NCBI RefSeq assembly: GCF_017614965.1
Contig: NZ_WVUG01000058.1
Coordinates: 1-36,335 of the forward strand
DNA from: Streptomyces griseorubiginosus
GTDB taxonomy: Bacteria; Actinomycetota; Actinomycetes; Streptomycetales; Streptomycetaceae
Direction of reading: 5' to 3'
Length of the DNA stretch: 36,335 nucleotides
Below the pieces are notes generated by a model. The model saw only the letters and a program-made list of their open reading frames with translations. It had not been told where the DNA came from and searched no databases. The translations under genes were made by a program, and so were the position numbers. Below, one piece after another: positions 15,344-23,519 of the stretch (position 1 is its first letter; each line of letters starts with the position of its first letter).

Positions 15344-15763
15344 GTGCGCGACCGGGAGGGCGAGGCGTCCGGCAGGCGGGCCCGCGGTGAGCTGGAGAGC
15401 GGGGTGCTGGCAGCGCTGTGGGCGGCCGACAGCGCGCTGACCGCCCGGCAGGTCCTGGACCGGCTGCCCGGCGACCTCGCCTACACCACCGTGCTGACGA
15501 TCCTCTCGCGCCTCTACGACAAGGGGATGCTGGTCCGCCACCGCGCGGGACGGGGCTACGCGTACGCGCCCGTGCGCGACGAGGCGTCCCACACCGCCGA
15601 GCAGATGCACGCGCTGCTGGAACACGGCTCCGACCGCGAGGCGGTGCTCAGCCGCTTCGTCTCCGAACTCTCCCGCGAGGATGAGGAGTTGCTCCACCGA
15701 CTGCTCGCCCGGAGCGACGCCGGACGCGACGACGCGAACGGCTCGACGACCGAGGGACCCTGA
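15344..15763 (+). CDS. BlaI/MecI/CopY-family transcriptional repressor
   Basis: This 139-residue protein has the winged helix of the BlaI/MecI family. GELESGVLAALWAADSALTARQVLDRL leads into the recognition segment AYTTVLTILSRLYDKGMLVRH (46-66) and the wing RGYAYAPV. The family represses beta-lactam, copper or stress genes and is normally inactivated by a membrane M56 metalloprotease sensor encoded next to it. Here the next gene appears to be only a stub, so the repressor may be an orphan. The GTG start at 15344 is preceded by GGTGAGG. Confidence 0.88.
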   Translation: MRDREGEASGRRARGELESGVLAALWAADSALTARQVLDRLPGDLAYTTVLTILSRLYDKGMLVRHRAGRGYAYAPVRDEASHTAEQMHALLEHGSDREAVLSRFVSELSREDEELLHRLLARSDAGRDDANGSTTEGP

Positions 15764-15767
15764 GCCG

Positions 15768-15900
15768 GTGCGGATCAGCCTCTACGTCCCCTTTCCGCGA
15801 GGTCGCCGGGAAGGGGCCGTCGGACACCGGCCCGGCTGTGCCGCGAGACCGGCGACCCCGGCCCCCACGAGCACGTTCGCGCGGACGCCGACGACCGTCA
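15768..15900 (+). pseudogene. probable remnant of an M56 (BlaR1-like) peptidase gene
   Basis: Five bases after the blaI-like stop, a GTG starts VRISLYVPFP, which resembles the N-terminus of streptomycete M56 peptidases encoded right after blaI. After that the frame turns into low-complexity Arg/Pro/Thr sequence without membrane helices, and only about 240 bases are available before the next gene. An intact gene would need roughly 900. A deleted gene is the simplest reading; chance similarity over ten residues cannot be ruled out. The end coordinate is arbitrary. Confidence 0.4.
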
Positions 15901-15958
15901 CCGATCGGTCGTCGACGGTGGCACACGTCGGCGTGCTATCTTCCCCTCCACCGATCAG

Positions 15959-15969
15959 CAGGAATCCTG
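15959..15969. promoter_or_regulatory. small palindrome before the esterase gene
   Basis: CAGGA-A-TCCTG is an 11-bp perfect palindrome 41 bases before the esterase start. It could be an operator; no regulator can be assigned. Confidence 0.25.
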
Positions 15970-16009
15970 ATGATTGGTTCCCTCAAGTATGCCCTCGAAG
16001 GGAGCCGGC

Positions 16010-16963
16010 ATGTCCCTGTTGGCCCGGCCCGCGGTGGCCGCCGTCGCCGCCAGAACCATGCAGCGCCTGACCCGGCTGGCCGACCGGCAATCCGGCGGAC
16101 GCGGGTCCGCCGCCGCGTCCCACGCCAGGTTCCCCGAATACCCGCGCACCGTCAGCGAGTTGACCGTCCCCACGTCGATGGGTCCGGCCCGTGCCACGGT
16201 CTACCGGCCGGCCGTCGAAGGGACACCGCCCGTCCACGTCAACTTCCACGGCGGCGGGTACGTCGTCGCCCTGACGGAGATCGACGACCCGCTGTGCCGC
16301 TTCCTCACCGCCGAGGCGGGCGTGGTCGTCGTCAACGTCGACTACGCCGTCGCCCCGCAGCATCCCTTCCCCGCGCCGCCCCGGCAGGCGTACGAGATCG
16401 TGCGGTGGGTCGCCGAACACGGCGCGGAGCACGGCTGGGACGGTGCCCGGCTCACCGTCGGCGGACAGAGCGCCGGAGGCGGCCTCGCGGCGGCCGTGGC
16501 ACGGCAGGCGCTGGAGGAGGGCGGCCCGTCCATCGGCCTCCAGGTCCTGCACTATCCGCCGCTGGACCTGGCGACGAACGCCCGCGACAAGCACAGCGCC
16601 GCCGCCAAACCGGTGCTGCGGCCCTGGATGGCCGACGTCTTCGACACGTCGTACGTCCCGGACCCGGCGTCGCGCACCGACCGGCTGGTGTCGCCCGCGC
16701 ACCCCTCGGACACGGCCGACCTGAAGGGGATCGCGCCGGCGGTGGTCATCACCGCCGAGCTGGATCTGCTCAGGGCGGAGGGCGCGCGGTACGCCGACCG
16801 CCTGCGGGCGGCGGGAGCGTTGGTGGAGTACCGCGACGTACCGGGCGTCGATCACGGGTACGACGGCTCGGACGACCAACGGGCCCGCGAGAGCTATGCC
16901 CTGATCGCCCGTCACATACGGGAGGCGGGGGCGGACGCCCAGGACCTGGTGATCGAGCCGTGA
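16010..16963 (+). CDS. HSL-family alpha/beta hydrolase (esterase/lipase)
   Basis: This is a 317-residue hormone-sensitive-lipase-type hydrolase. The oxyanion motif is HGGG (80-83), the nucleophile elbow is GQSAG with S154, the acid is D252 in ELDLLR, and the base is H282 in GVDHGY. It would hydrolyse short-chain esters in the cytoplasm. ATG 16010 is preferred because GGGAG lies just upstream; an in-frame ATG at 15974 has no ribosome site. It converges with the next gene, with only 4 bases between their stops. Confidence 0.88.
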   Translation: MSLLARPAVAAVAARTMQRLTRLADRQSGGRGSAAASHARFPEYPRTVSELTVPTSMGPARATVYRPAVEGTPPVHVNFHGGGYVVALTEIDDPLCRFLTAEAGVVVVNVDYAVAPQHPFPAPPRQAYEIVRWVAEHGAEHGWDGARLTVGGQSAGGGLAAAVARQALEEGGPSIGLQVLHYPPLDLATNARDKHSAAAKPVLRPWMADVFDTSYVPDPASRTDRLVSPAHPSDTADLKGIAPAVVITAELDLLRAEGARYADRLRAAGALVEYRDVPGVDHGYDGSDDQRARESYALIARHIREAGADAQDLVIEP

Positions 16964-16967
16964 CGGG

Positions 16968-17744
16968 TCAGGCCGCCGCCTCCGCGATGACGGCGGCGAC
17001 CCGCTCGGGCTGCTGGACCACGACCATGTGCCCGGCATCGGGCACGGTGACCATCCGCACGTGCGGGCAGACCTCCAGCTCTCTCCGCTCCTCGTCGGTC
17101 AGGCCGATCTCGTCGCGGTCGCCGCGTACGACCCACGCCGGGACCGCGGCCTCGCACAGCCGTGGGACCAGTGCCGGATGGCGGCCCAGGTACTCGTAGT
17201 AGCGCCGTACGATCCGGCGGCAGACGGCGGGATCGTTGGCGGCCACGTCCGCGAGCAGTTCCTCGGCCCGGTGCGGGGGCAGTTCCCGTTTCATCGCCTT
17301 GGGCATCAGTTTGAGCATGCCGGTCCAGGAGGCCGGCCCGAGCAGCGGCACGCGGCCCAGCGCGTTCAGCACCGTGAGGAACGTCGCCTCGTCCGCCCGC
17401 GAGAAGGTCGGCGACAGCAGGACCAGCGGCCCCTTGAACCGTCCGGCCGCGGCCATCTCGATGGCCACGTTCGCTCCGAGACTGTGACCGACGACGACGT
17501 CACAGTCGTTGTCGGCCGCGAACCGGGCCATCAGCTCCGCGTAGTACTCCATGCTGACGTCCCCGGGCGCCCGCGTCCCGGCGAATCCCGGCATGGTCAC
17601 GGCGACCAAGCCCAGCCCGGCGAGCGCGGGTTGGGCCATCACATCGGCGTAGAACCCGGTCGAGCACAGCCCGCCGGGGATCATCAGCACCCGGTGCACC
17701 GCGTCGACGGGGCCGGCCCGCCGTACGTCCCATCGCTCCGTCAT
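16968..17744 (-). CDS. alpha/beta hydrolase
   Basis: This 258-residue alpha/beta hydrolase has the oxyanion region MIPGGLCSTG, nucleophile elbow GHSLG (S88), acid D209 or D211 in VRGDRDE, and base H239 in PDAGHMVV. A lid-like helical insert spans about 113-185. It lies 81 bases downstream of the aromatic-acid transporter gene on the same strand, so it could be the last gene of the aromatic catabolic operon, for example as an esterase releasing a phenolic acid. That role is inference. The ribosome site before ATG 17744 is weak. Confidence 0.85.
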   Translation of the reverse strand: MTERWDVRRAGPVDAVHRVLMIPGGLCSTGFYADVMAQPALAGLGLVAVTMPGFAGTRAPGDVSMEYYAELMARFAADNDCDVVVGHSLGANVAIEMAAAGRFKGPLVLLSPTFSRADEATFLTVLNALGRVPLLGPASWTGMLKLMPKAMKRELPPHRAEELLADVAANDPAVCRRIVRRYYEYLGRHPALVPRLCEAAVPAWVVRGDRDEIGLTDEERRELEVCPHVRMVTVPDAGHMVVVQQPERVAAVIAEAAA

Positions 17745-17825
17745 ACCCCGAGCGTGACTCCCCCGACGCCCTCCCGCATCCCGTGTGCCCCATGGGCCGG
17801 CGTCGCGCCTGTGCCTCTGCGGTGG

Positions 17826-19163
17826 TCAGTGGGTGGCGAGCAGCGGGTGGTCGGTGGTTGCCGGGGTGGGGGGTTTCGGTGTGCGCAGGGACGCGACGCC
17901 GATGAAGACCATGGACGAGACTCCGGCGAGGGCGAAGGCGGTGAAGCCCCAGTCGGCGTGGCCGGCGGCGAGGAGCCGGCCGCCGAGCCACGGGCCGAAG
18001 ACCGCGCCGAAGCGGCCCATGCCGGAGGTCCAGCCGACGGCCGTGGCGCGGTTGTCCGGGGCCGAGCGGATCGAGACCGTCGCGTAGATCATCGTCTGGG
18101 CGCTGTTGAGGAAGACGCCGGTGAGGAAGACGACCAGGGTGGTGACGCCCGTCGACATGTGCACGCTGAGGAGGTAGACGCCGGCGGCGGTCAGCGCGAA
18201 CCAGATCGCCGAGATGCGCGGGGCGCCGAACCGGTCCGCCGCGCGGCCGGCGACCAGCATGCCCACGATGCCGCCGAGGTTGAAGACGACGACGAAGGTC
18301 AGGGCGTTGGTCAGCTCGTAGCCCTCGGTCCGCATCAGGGTGGGCAGCCAGGTGGCGACGCCGTACACCAGGAGCAGTCCGCCGAAGGAGGCCGGCCAGT
18401 ACAGCAGGGTCTGGATCCACTCGCCACCGCGGAAGAGGTTCCGCAGCGCGTCCCAGCGGTCGGCGGCGGAAGTGCGGCCGGCCACGGCGGGCAGTTCCAC
18501 CTCGTAGCGGGCGGCCAGTTCCCCGGCTTCCTCGGTGCGCCCCTTGGCGAGCAGGAAGCTCAGCGACTCCGGCAGCCACTTCACCAGCACCGGAGCGAAC
18601 AGCAGCGGAGCCACGCAGACCGAGAACGCCGCCCGCCAGCCGACCGGTTCCACCAGCCACTTCGCCACATAGGCGGAGAGGATGCCGCCCGCGTGGTGGG
18701 CGGTCATCAGCAGACCGATGACGAGAGCGCCGCGGCCGCGCGGGGCGTAGTCGGAGACCATGCTGATCGCGGTGGGCAGCAGGCCGCCGAGGCCGACGCC
18801 GGCCAGGGTGCGGCCGAGTCCGAAGACCGCGACGCTGCCGGACACCGCGCAGATCCCGGATGCCAGCGAGAACAGCGTCACGCAGGCGGTCATCAGCTTC
18901 TTGCGGCCGATCCGGTCCGCGACCGTGCCCGCGGTGAGCGCGCCGAGAAGCATGCCGAAGGTGGCGTAGCTGCCCAGGTCACCGGCCTGGTCGGCGGTGA
19001 GCCCGAAGGTCTTCGTCTCCAGCAGGTGCGGCAGCACCGAGCCGTAGATGAACATGTCGAGCCCGTCGAAGAGCACGGCCAGCCAGCACAGGCCGACGAC
19101 CAGCAGGGCGAGCCTGCCGACGCGAGCGGACGGGGAGGGGGACGGGGAGGGGGAGGAAGACAT
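17826..19163 (-). CDS. aromatic acid:H+ symporter (AAHS-type MFS importer)
   Basis: This 445-residue, 12-helix MFS protein has the AAHS signature in helix 1, LFDGLDMFIYGSVLP, where the Asp is needed for aromatic-acid transport in PcaK/BenK. It also has the loop 2-3 motif GTVADRIGRKKLM, and WLPESLSFLL in the middle. Gallate, protocatechuate or hydroxybenzoate are likely substrates given the catabolic genes upstream. The N-terminus carries a Ser-Pro run (SPSPSPSPS). ATG 19163 has GAGAGG upstream. It has its own promoter with a GntR-type operator at 19195-19238. Confidence 0.88.
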   Translation of the reverse strand: MSSSPSPSPSPSARVGRLALLVVGLCWLAVLFDGLDMFIYGSVLPHLLETKTFGLTADQAGDLGSYATFGMLLGALTAGTVADRIGRKKLMTACVTLFSLASGICAVSGSVAVFGLGRTLAGVGLGGLLPTAISMVSDYAPRGRGALVIGLLMTAHHAGGILSAYVAKWLVEPVGWRAAFSVCVAPLLFAPVLVKWLPESLSFLLAKGRTEEAGELAARYEVELPAVAGRTSAADRWDALRNLFRGGEWIQTLLYWPASFGGLLLVYGVATWLPTLMRTEGYELTNALTFVVVFNLGGIVGMLVAGRAADRFGAPRISAIWFALTAAGVYLLSVHMSTGVTTLVVFLTGVFLNSAQTMIYATVSIRSAPDNRATAVGWTSGMGRFGAVFGPWLGGRLLAAGHADWGFTAFALAGVSSMVFIGVASLRTPKPPTPATTDHPLLATH

Positions 19164-19194
19164 CGTTGGTTGCCTCTCATACCGGGTGCGCCAG

Positions 19195-19238
19195 ACGCTA
19201 GAGAGCCACTGCCGACGAGTCAACAGTTTTGTCAACAA
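19195..19238 (-). promoter_or_regulatory. importer promoter with GntR-type operator
   Basis: On the minus strand TTGACT (19223-19218), 17 bases, then TAGCGT (19200-19195) fit -35 and -10 boxes well. Just upstream TTGTTGACAA (19238-19229) matches the FadR/FCD-type half-site pattern, and a second GTTGAC overlaps the -35. The same element sits in the gntR promoter at 23542-23553. Confidence 0.65.
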
Positions 19239-19298
19239 TCTCATCGACAGTTCGGTCGACGGTGTTCTCGGAGTGGCTCCGCGCCCCGCGGGGGCGGC

Positions 19299-20249
19299 TC
19301 AGCCGGCCGGCGGTGTGCCGTGCGTGTGGAACGACTCGATGGTGCGCAGACCCCAGGCCTGCCCCTTCTTCCGCTCCTCCTCGGTCCAGGTGATCAGCGG
19401 CCAGTCGGGCGCGAGCACGAGACGGGTGAGCGGGTTGCACAGCTCGATCCGGTTGCCGCCGGGTTCGTAGACGTAGAGGAAGAACGTCTGCTGGATGGCG
19501 TGCTTGTGCGGCCCGGTCTCGATGAACACGCCCGTGTCGATGGCGAGATCGGCGGCGCGCAGGATGTCCTCGCGGGTGTCGGTCGCGAAGGCGATGTGGT
19601 GCAGCCGGCCGGTGGAGCCGGTCCAGTCCTCGGTGTAGACGACGTCGTACGACTTGTTGTTGAAGGTGAGCCAACGGGCCGCGATCCGGCCCGAGTCGAG
19701 TTGGATCTGCTCGGTGGGGCGGGCACCCAGGAGGTGTTCCTGGAACTCGGCGTTCGACAGCACGTCGGCGGCGAGGAAGTTGACGTGGTCCAGGCGGCGC
19801 ACTCCCACACCCCGGTTGGGCTTGGCCTGCGGCTGGTTCTTCAGCGCCGGTTTCAGCTCGTCGGGGGCCCGGTAGTGCTCGCTCTCCCAGTACAGCGCGT
19901 GCTCGTGTCCGTCCGGGTCGGTGGTCACGTACAGCTTCCCGAGTCCGGGTTCGTCCTCGGCCCAGGTGCCGCCGCCGCCCGCCGCCTCGATCGCCTCGAC
20001 ACGGCGGTGCAGGGCCTCCTCGCTGGAGGAGCGCAGGGCGAGACGGCCGAGGCCGGGCTGTTCGCGAGCGGTGAGCACGAGGCTGTGGTGCTCGTAGTCG
20101 TCGAAGGTCCGCAGGTAAACGGTGTCGCCGTCCTGGCCGTTGACGGTGAGGCCGAGGTAGTCGGTGAAGAAGGCGACGCTGGCGTCCAGGTCGGGGGTGA
20201 AGAGCTGGGCGTGGCCGATGTGGGCGATGTCGCCGAGCGGCGGAGTCAT
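19299..20249 (-). CDS. type I extradiol ring-cleavage dioxygenase (catechol 2,3-dioxygenase family, VOC fold)
   Basis: This 316-residue two-module VOC protein has the Fe(II) ligand pattern H155 (LDHVNF), H217 or H218 (RLHHIAF) and E269 (GNRIEL). Residues 250-269 fit the PROSITE extradiol signature (H, seven residues, L-Y, then EPGGNRIE). The enzyme inserts O2 next to a catecholic hydroxyl and opens the ring. Its ATG overlaps the TGA of the tautomerase gene in an ATGA, tying it to the 4-oxalomesaconate genes. Known gallate and protocatechuate 4,5-dioxygenases belong to the unrelated LigB class, so the substrate is a question. The fold call is firm. Confidence 0.9.
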   Translation of the reverse strand: MTPPLGDIAHIGHAQLFTPDLDASVAFFTDYLGLTVNGQDGDTVYLRTFDDYEHHSLVLTAREQPGLGRLALRSSSEEALHRRVEAIEAAGGGGTWAEDEPGLGKLYVTTDPDGHEHALYWESEHYRAPDELKPALKNQPQAKPNRGVGVRRLDHVNFLAADVLSNAEFQEHLLGARPTEQIQLDSGRIAARWLTFNNKSYDVVYTEDWTGSTGRLHHIAFATDTREDILRAADLAIDTGVFIETGPHKHAIQQTFFLYVYEPGGNRIELCNPLTRLVLAPDWPLITWTEEERKKGQAWGLRTIESFHTHGTPPAG

Positions 20250-21349
20250 CGCTGACCTCCTGGGGGGTGCGGGGGGATCGGTGCCGTCCCGGCGGAGCGG
20301 GGGAAGACGGTGCCGTCGAAGATCTTGCGCGCGGTGCGGACCACGGCGGTGCGGCGGGCGCGGGGCGGCCCGTCGGTGGTCGTGTCGATGCTGCTCTCTA
20401 TGTCGAGGAATCCCGTGGGGTGTTCGATGCGGAGGCGGTCGCCGCCCGTGTCGGCGACGGCCACTTCCGCGCCCACGCCGCCCTCGATCCGCAGCCCGGC
20501 GGCCACGCTCGCGGCGCCGAGCACGCCGATGGAGGTGTGGCAGCGGACCGGGATGAAGGTCCGGGTGGTCACCGCGCCGCCGTCCCGGGGCGGGGCGAGC
20601 AGCGTCAGCTTGGGCACGGTGGTGTCGGAGACGTCGCCGAGGCCCATCAGCCGGCCTGCTTCCAGGCGGATCTCCCGCAGCCGGTCGGCGAGGACGACGT
20701 CCTCCTCCAGGGCCTTGGGCGTCTCGTAGCCGGTGACCTTGAGGGAGGAGGCCGCGACGAGCACCGTCGGCATGCCGTTGTCCACGCAGGTGACGGGCAC
20801 TCCGGCGACCTCGTCGCGGACGTTGCCCGTGGGCAGCAACGGCCCTGCCCCGGCCGGGAACTCGATGACGACCGGTGCGGCCGTCCCCGGCACGCCGGAG
20901 ATCTCCGCGCCCCCCGTGTAGTCGACGCGTCCGCCCGGGGTCGGGAAGGTCACCGTCGCGCGGTCGCCGGAGTTGACCATGCGGATCCGCACGGAGGTCT
21001 CCCGCTCCCCCGCCGGTACCAGCCCGCGCTCGACGGCGAAGGGGCCGATGCCGGCGAGTATGTTGCCGCAGTTCTGACGGGCGCTCACCTCGGGCCTGTC
21101 GACGGCGACTTGGAGGAAGAGGTAGTCGACGTCCGCCTCCGGGTCGGCGGAGGGCGAAACGACGGCGACCTTGCTGGTGAGCGGGTGCGCGCCGCCCAGG
21201 CCGTCAATCTGCCGCTCGTCCGGACTGCCCATGATCCGCAGCAACAGGGCGTCCCGCTCGGCGGGTTCGGCGGGCAGGTCGCCCGCGAGGAAGTAGGCGC
21301 CCTTGGAGGTGCCGCCGCGCATCAGCAGACAGGGCACCCCGTCACTCAC
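20246..21349 (-). CDS. galD: 4-oxalomesaconate tautomerase-like PrpF-family protein
   Basis: This 367-residue PrpF-family isomerase of the diaminopimelate epimerase fold begins with the hallmark CLLMRGGTSKGAYF. It also has IDGLGGAHPLTSKVAVV and ARQNCGNILAGIGPFAVE, with a catalytic-type Cys. GalD in Pseudomonas putida shifts the 4-oxalomesaconate keto and enol forms; PrpF isomerises aconitates. The galB-like and galC-like genes upstream favour the GalD role. The GTG start at 21349 overlaps the aldolase stop (GTGA), and the stop overlaps the dioxygenase start. Confidence 0.82.
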   Translation of the reverse strand: MSDGVPCLLMRGGTSKGAYFLAGDLPAEPAERDALLLRIMGSPDERQIDGLGGAHPLTSKVAVVSPSADPEADVDYLFLQVAVDRPEVSARQNCGNILAGIGPFAVERGLVPAGERETSVRIRMVNSGDRATVTFPTPGGRVDYTGGAEISGVPGTAAPVVIEFPAGAGPLLPTGNVRDEVAGVPVTCVDNGMPTVLVAASSLKVTGYETPKALEEDVVLADRLREIRLEAGRLMGLGDVSDTTVPKLTLLAPPRDGGAVTTRTFIPVRCHTSIGVLGAASVAAGLRIEGGVGAEVAVADTGGDRLRIEHPTGFLDIESSIDTTTDGPPRARRTAVVRTARKIFDGTVFPRSAGTAPIPPHPPGGQR

Positions 21350-22050
21350 GGCCGCTCCCCCTCGTACTCCTCGAACGTGCGGTACTCGACGCCCAGTTGG
21401 CTGAGCTTCTCGCGCAGGCCGTAGCGGTCCAGGCCGAGTTGGCCGTCGAGGAAGGCGGCGCGCGAGGCGGCCTCCTTGGCCTCGCGGGCCTTCGACCTCC
21501 CGACGGTCTCGCGGGCGCGTTCACGGGGGACGACGACCACACCGTCGTCGTCGGCGAGGATCACATCGCCCGGGCGCACGACCTGTCCGTCGATGGCGAC
21601 GGGGACGTTGACCGAGCCGCCGGTGGCCTTGACGGTGCCCTGCGCGGAGACGGCCCGGGCCCAGGCGGGGAAGCCCATCTCGCGCAGCTCCTGGGTGTCC
21701 CGGATGCCGGCGTTGATGACCAGCCCGCGCACCCCGCGCCGGTGCAGGGCGGTGGCGAACAGCTCGCCGAACATGCCGTCCGTGGACGGCGAGGTGGTGG
21801 TGACGACGAGGAGGTCGCCCTCGCCGCACTGCTCCACCGCCGCGTGGATCATGAGGTTGTCGCCGGGCCAGCTCAGCACGGTGACGGCGGTGCCGGCCAC
21901 CCGTACGCCCTGCTGGACGGGACGGATGTCCGGGCCCAGCAGGCCGGTGCGGCCCATCGCCTCGCTGACGGTGGCCACCCCGAACCCGGCCAGCGCCTCG
22001 ACGTCCTTCGCGTCCGCCTTCGGCGGGTTGGTGACGATCACGCCGCTCAC
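21346..22050 (-). CDS. galC: 4-carboxy-4-hydroxy-2-oxoadipate aldolase (RraA-like fold)
   Basis: This 234-residue protein belongs to the RraA-like class II pyruvate aldolases (HMG/CHA aldolase). Features are GDNLMIHAAVEQCGEGDLLVV, the active-site pair R117-D118 in NAGIRDTQELREMGFP, and GDVILADDDGVVVVP. The reaction splits 4-carboxy-4-hydroxy-2-oxoadipate into pyruvate and oxaloacetate with a divalent metal, the last step of gallate and protocatechuate 4,5-cleavage. GTG 22050 has GGAG upstream and overlaps the hydratase stop in a GTGA. Confidence 0.85.
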   Translation of the reverse strand: MSGVIVTNPPKADAKDVEALAGFGVATVSEAMGRTGLLGPDIRPVQQGVRVAGTAVTVLSWPGDNLMIHAAVEQCGEGDLLVVTTTSPSTDGMFGELFATALHRRGVRGLVINAGIRDTQELREMGFPAWARAVSAQGTVKATGGSVNVPVAIDGQVVRPGDVILADDDGVVVVPRERARETVGRSKAREAKEAASRAAFLDGQLGLDRYGLREKLSQLGVEYRTFEEYEGERP

Positions 22051-22796
22051 GCCAGCTCCTTCGCGATCTGCGGGAACGGCCGCATGAACGCCTCGGCCAT
22101 GGTGGTGTGCGCCAGGCCCAGGTTCGGGCCCGCGTTGCGCTTGAGCTGGACGCCCCGGCGCACGGCGAGGTCGGTGTAGTAGTCCCACAGGTGCTGCTGG
22201 GCGGCCAGGCACTCCATCGCCCGGCGCTTGGTGTCCCACACCTCGGTGATGTCGAGCAGGACCTCCGGCCGGAAACCGCTCATCTCGGGCTGGTGCGGCT
22301 CGAAGTAGAAGACCGGCGGGGCGCCGATGATGTCGCCGTCGCCCGGGTAACCGATGGCCTGCGCCAGGATGCGGGCCTCGAGGGCCATGCGGTTGGCGGC
22401 CGGGTGATCACCGTTGTAGGGGTCCTCGGCCGGGTGGGTGAGCACGACGTCCGGCTGGACCTCGCGGTAGACGGCGACGAGCCGGTCGGTCAGCCCGGCC
22501 GAGGCGATCAGCGGGTAGTCGCCGGCGTCGAAGAAGCGGACCTCGGCACCGAGCACGGCGGCCGCCTTCTCCGCCTCCTGGCGGCGGATCGCCTTGATCT
22601 CCTCCAGCTTCCTGCCCTCGCGCCACGCCTTGGCCGACTCACCGCGCTCACCGAAGGTCAGACAGGCGATGGTGACCTGCTCACCGCGGGCGGCGGCCAG
22701 AGCGATGGCGCCGCCCGCCCGCCACACGAAGTCCCCGGCATGCGCGGTGACGACGAGGGTGGAACGTGGACGGGCGGGCGGGTTGGCCTGGGTCAT
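22047..22796 (-). CDS. galB: 4-oxalomesaconate hydratase (GalB-like, PIG-L/LmbE fold)
   Basis: This 249-residue zinc protein has the PIG-L/LmbE fold. The usual AHPDDE of deacetylases is AHAGDFVWRAGG (18-29), the form I recall for GalB, and the second metal region is THPAEDPYNGDH (120-131), giving H19, D22 and H121/H131 as likely ligands. GalB adds water to 4-oxalomesaconate to give 4-carboxy-4-hydroxy-2-oxoadipate. The genes downstream supply the tautomerase and aldolase of the same route. ATG 22796 has GGGAG upstream, 43 bases after the gntR stop. A sugar or mycothiol deacetylase is the alternative, less likely here. Confidence 0.83.
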   Translation of the reverse strand: MTQANPPARPRSTLVVTAHAGDFVWRAGGAIALAAARGEQVTIACLTFGERGESAKAWREGRKLEEIKAIRRQEAEKAAAVLGAEVRFFDAGDYPLIASAGLTDRLVAVYREVQPDVVLTHPAEDPYNGDHPAANRMALEARILAQAIGYPGDGDIIGAPPVFYFEPHQPEMSGFRPEVLLDITEVWDTKRRAMECLAAQQHLWDYYTDLAVRRGVQLKRNAGPNLGLAHTTMAEAFMRPFPQIAKELA

Positions 22797-22839
22797 TGCT
22801 CGAACTCCCGTTTTCCGGTGTGCGCCCGCCGTCGCACGT

Positions 22840-23490
22840 TCAGTCGCGCAGCGCCTCGATCACACTGGTGAGGTGCGCGCGGACGGCCGCCTCGGCCGCC
22901 TGCGGGTCCCTGGCCCTGATCGCCTCGATCATCGCCAGATGCTCCTTCAGGGAGTGCTGCGGACGGCCCGGCCGCAGCGCCAACTGGAAACGGTGACGCA
23001 CCAGTTGGGCATTGAGCCGCTCCAGCAGGTCGACGGCGGTGCGCTGGCCGGAGAACTCGCGCACCTTGGCGTGCAGTTCCTGGTTGAGCTCGGAGTAGGT
23101 CACCGGCTCACCGTCGGCCACGGCCTTGGTCATCGCCGTGCCCAGCTCGGTCAGCTCGGCGAGCTGCTCGTCACTGGCCACGGCGGCGGCCTTGGCCGCG
23201 CACAGTCCTTCCAGGACCATGCGGCACTCGGTGATGGCGACCGCCTCCTCGACGGTCACCACCCGCACCCGCGAGCCGCGGTTACGGATCCGCTCGACGA
23301 GGCCCTGTGCCTCGAGATCGATGAGTGCGGCGCGGATGCTGGCCCGTGTCACACCGAACTGCTCGGCGAGCTCGTTCTCCACCAGTCGCTGTGCCGGTGC
23401 CATCTCGCCGTGCAGGATCGCCTGCCGCAGCCGCGCGAGCGCATGCCGTTTGGCCTGCTCCCCGGTGCTCGGACGGGCTTCGTTCGGCAT
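22840..23490 (-). CDS. GntR-family (FCD/FadR subfamily) transcriptional regulator
   Basis: This 216-residue regulator has a winged helix at about 14-78 (ENELAEQFGVTRASIRAALIDLEAQGLVE) and an FCD ligand domain. The FCD metal/ligand residues are N136, H140 (ELNQELH), H184 (KEHLAMI) and H206 (VRAHL). It probably senses an aromatic acid or pathway intermediate. ATG 23490 has GGGAGG upstream. Its own promoter overlaps an ATTGTCAACAAT operator, and the importer promoter has the same site. The longer in-frame start at 23565 would lie upstream of the promoter and operator, so it is rejected. Confidence 0.9.
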   Translation of the reverse strand: MPNEARPSTGEQAKRHALARLRQAILHGEMAPAQRLVENELAEQFGVTRASIRAALIDLEAQGLVERIRNRGSRVRVVTVEEAVAITECRMVLEGLCAAKAAAVASDEQLAELTELGTAMTKAVADGEPVTYSELNQELHAKVREFSGQRTAVDLLERLNAQLVRHRFQLALRPGRPQHSLKEHLAMIEAIRARDPQAAEAAVRAHLTSVIEALRD

Positions 23491-23519
23491 CGCTGCCCTC
23501 CCTGAGTGAGTGCGTGTCG

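Noticed and set aside
19137..19163. Ser-Pro tandem codons at the importer N-terminus as a functional repeat
   Set aside because: It is a short low-complexity tail before the first helix, common in Streptomyces transporters. No function can be supported.
22047..22796. Mycothiol or sugar deacetylase (MshB/LmbE) role for the PIG-L-fold protein
   Set aside because: The motif is AHAGDFVWR rather than AHPDDE, and it sits in an operon with the aldolase and tautomerase of the 4-oxalomesaconate route, which favours GalB.
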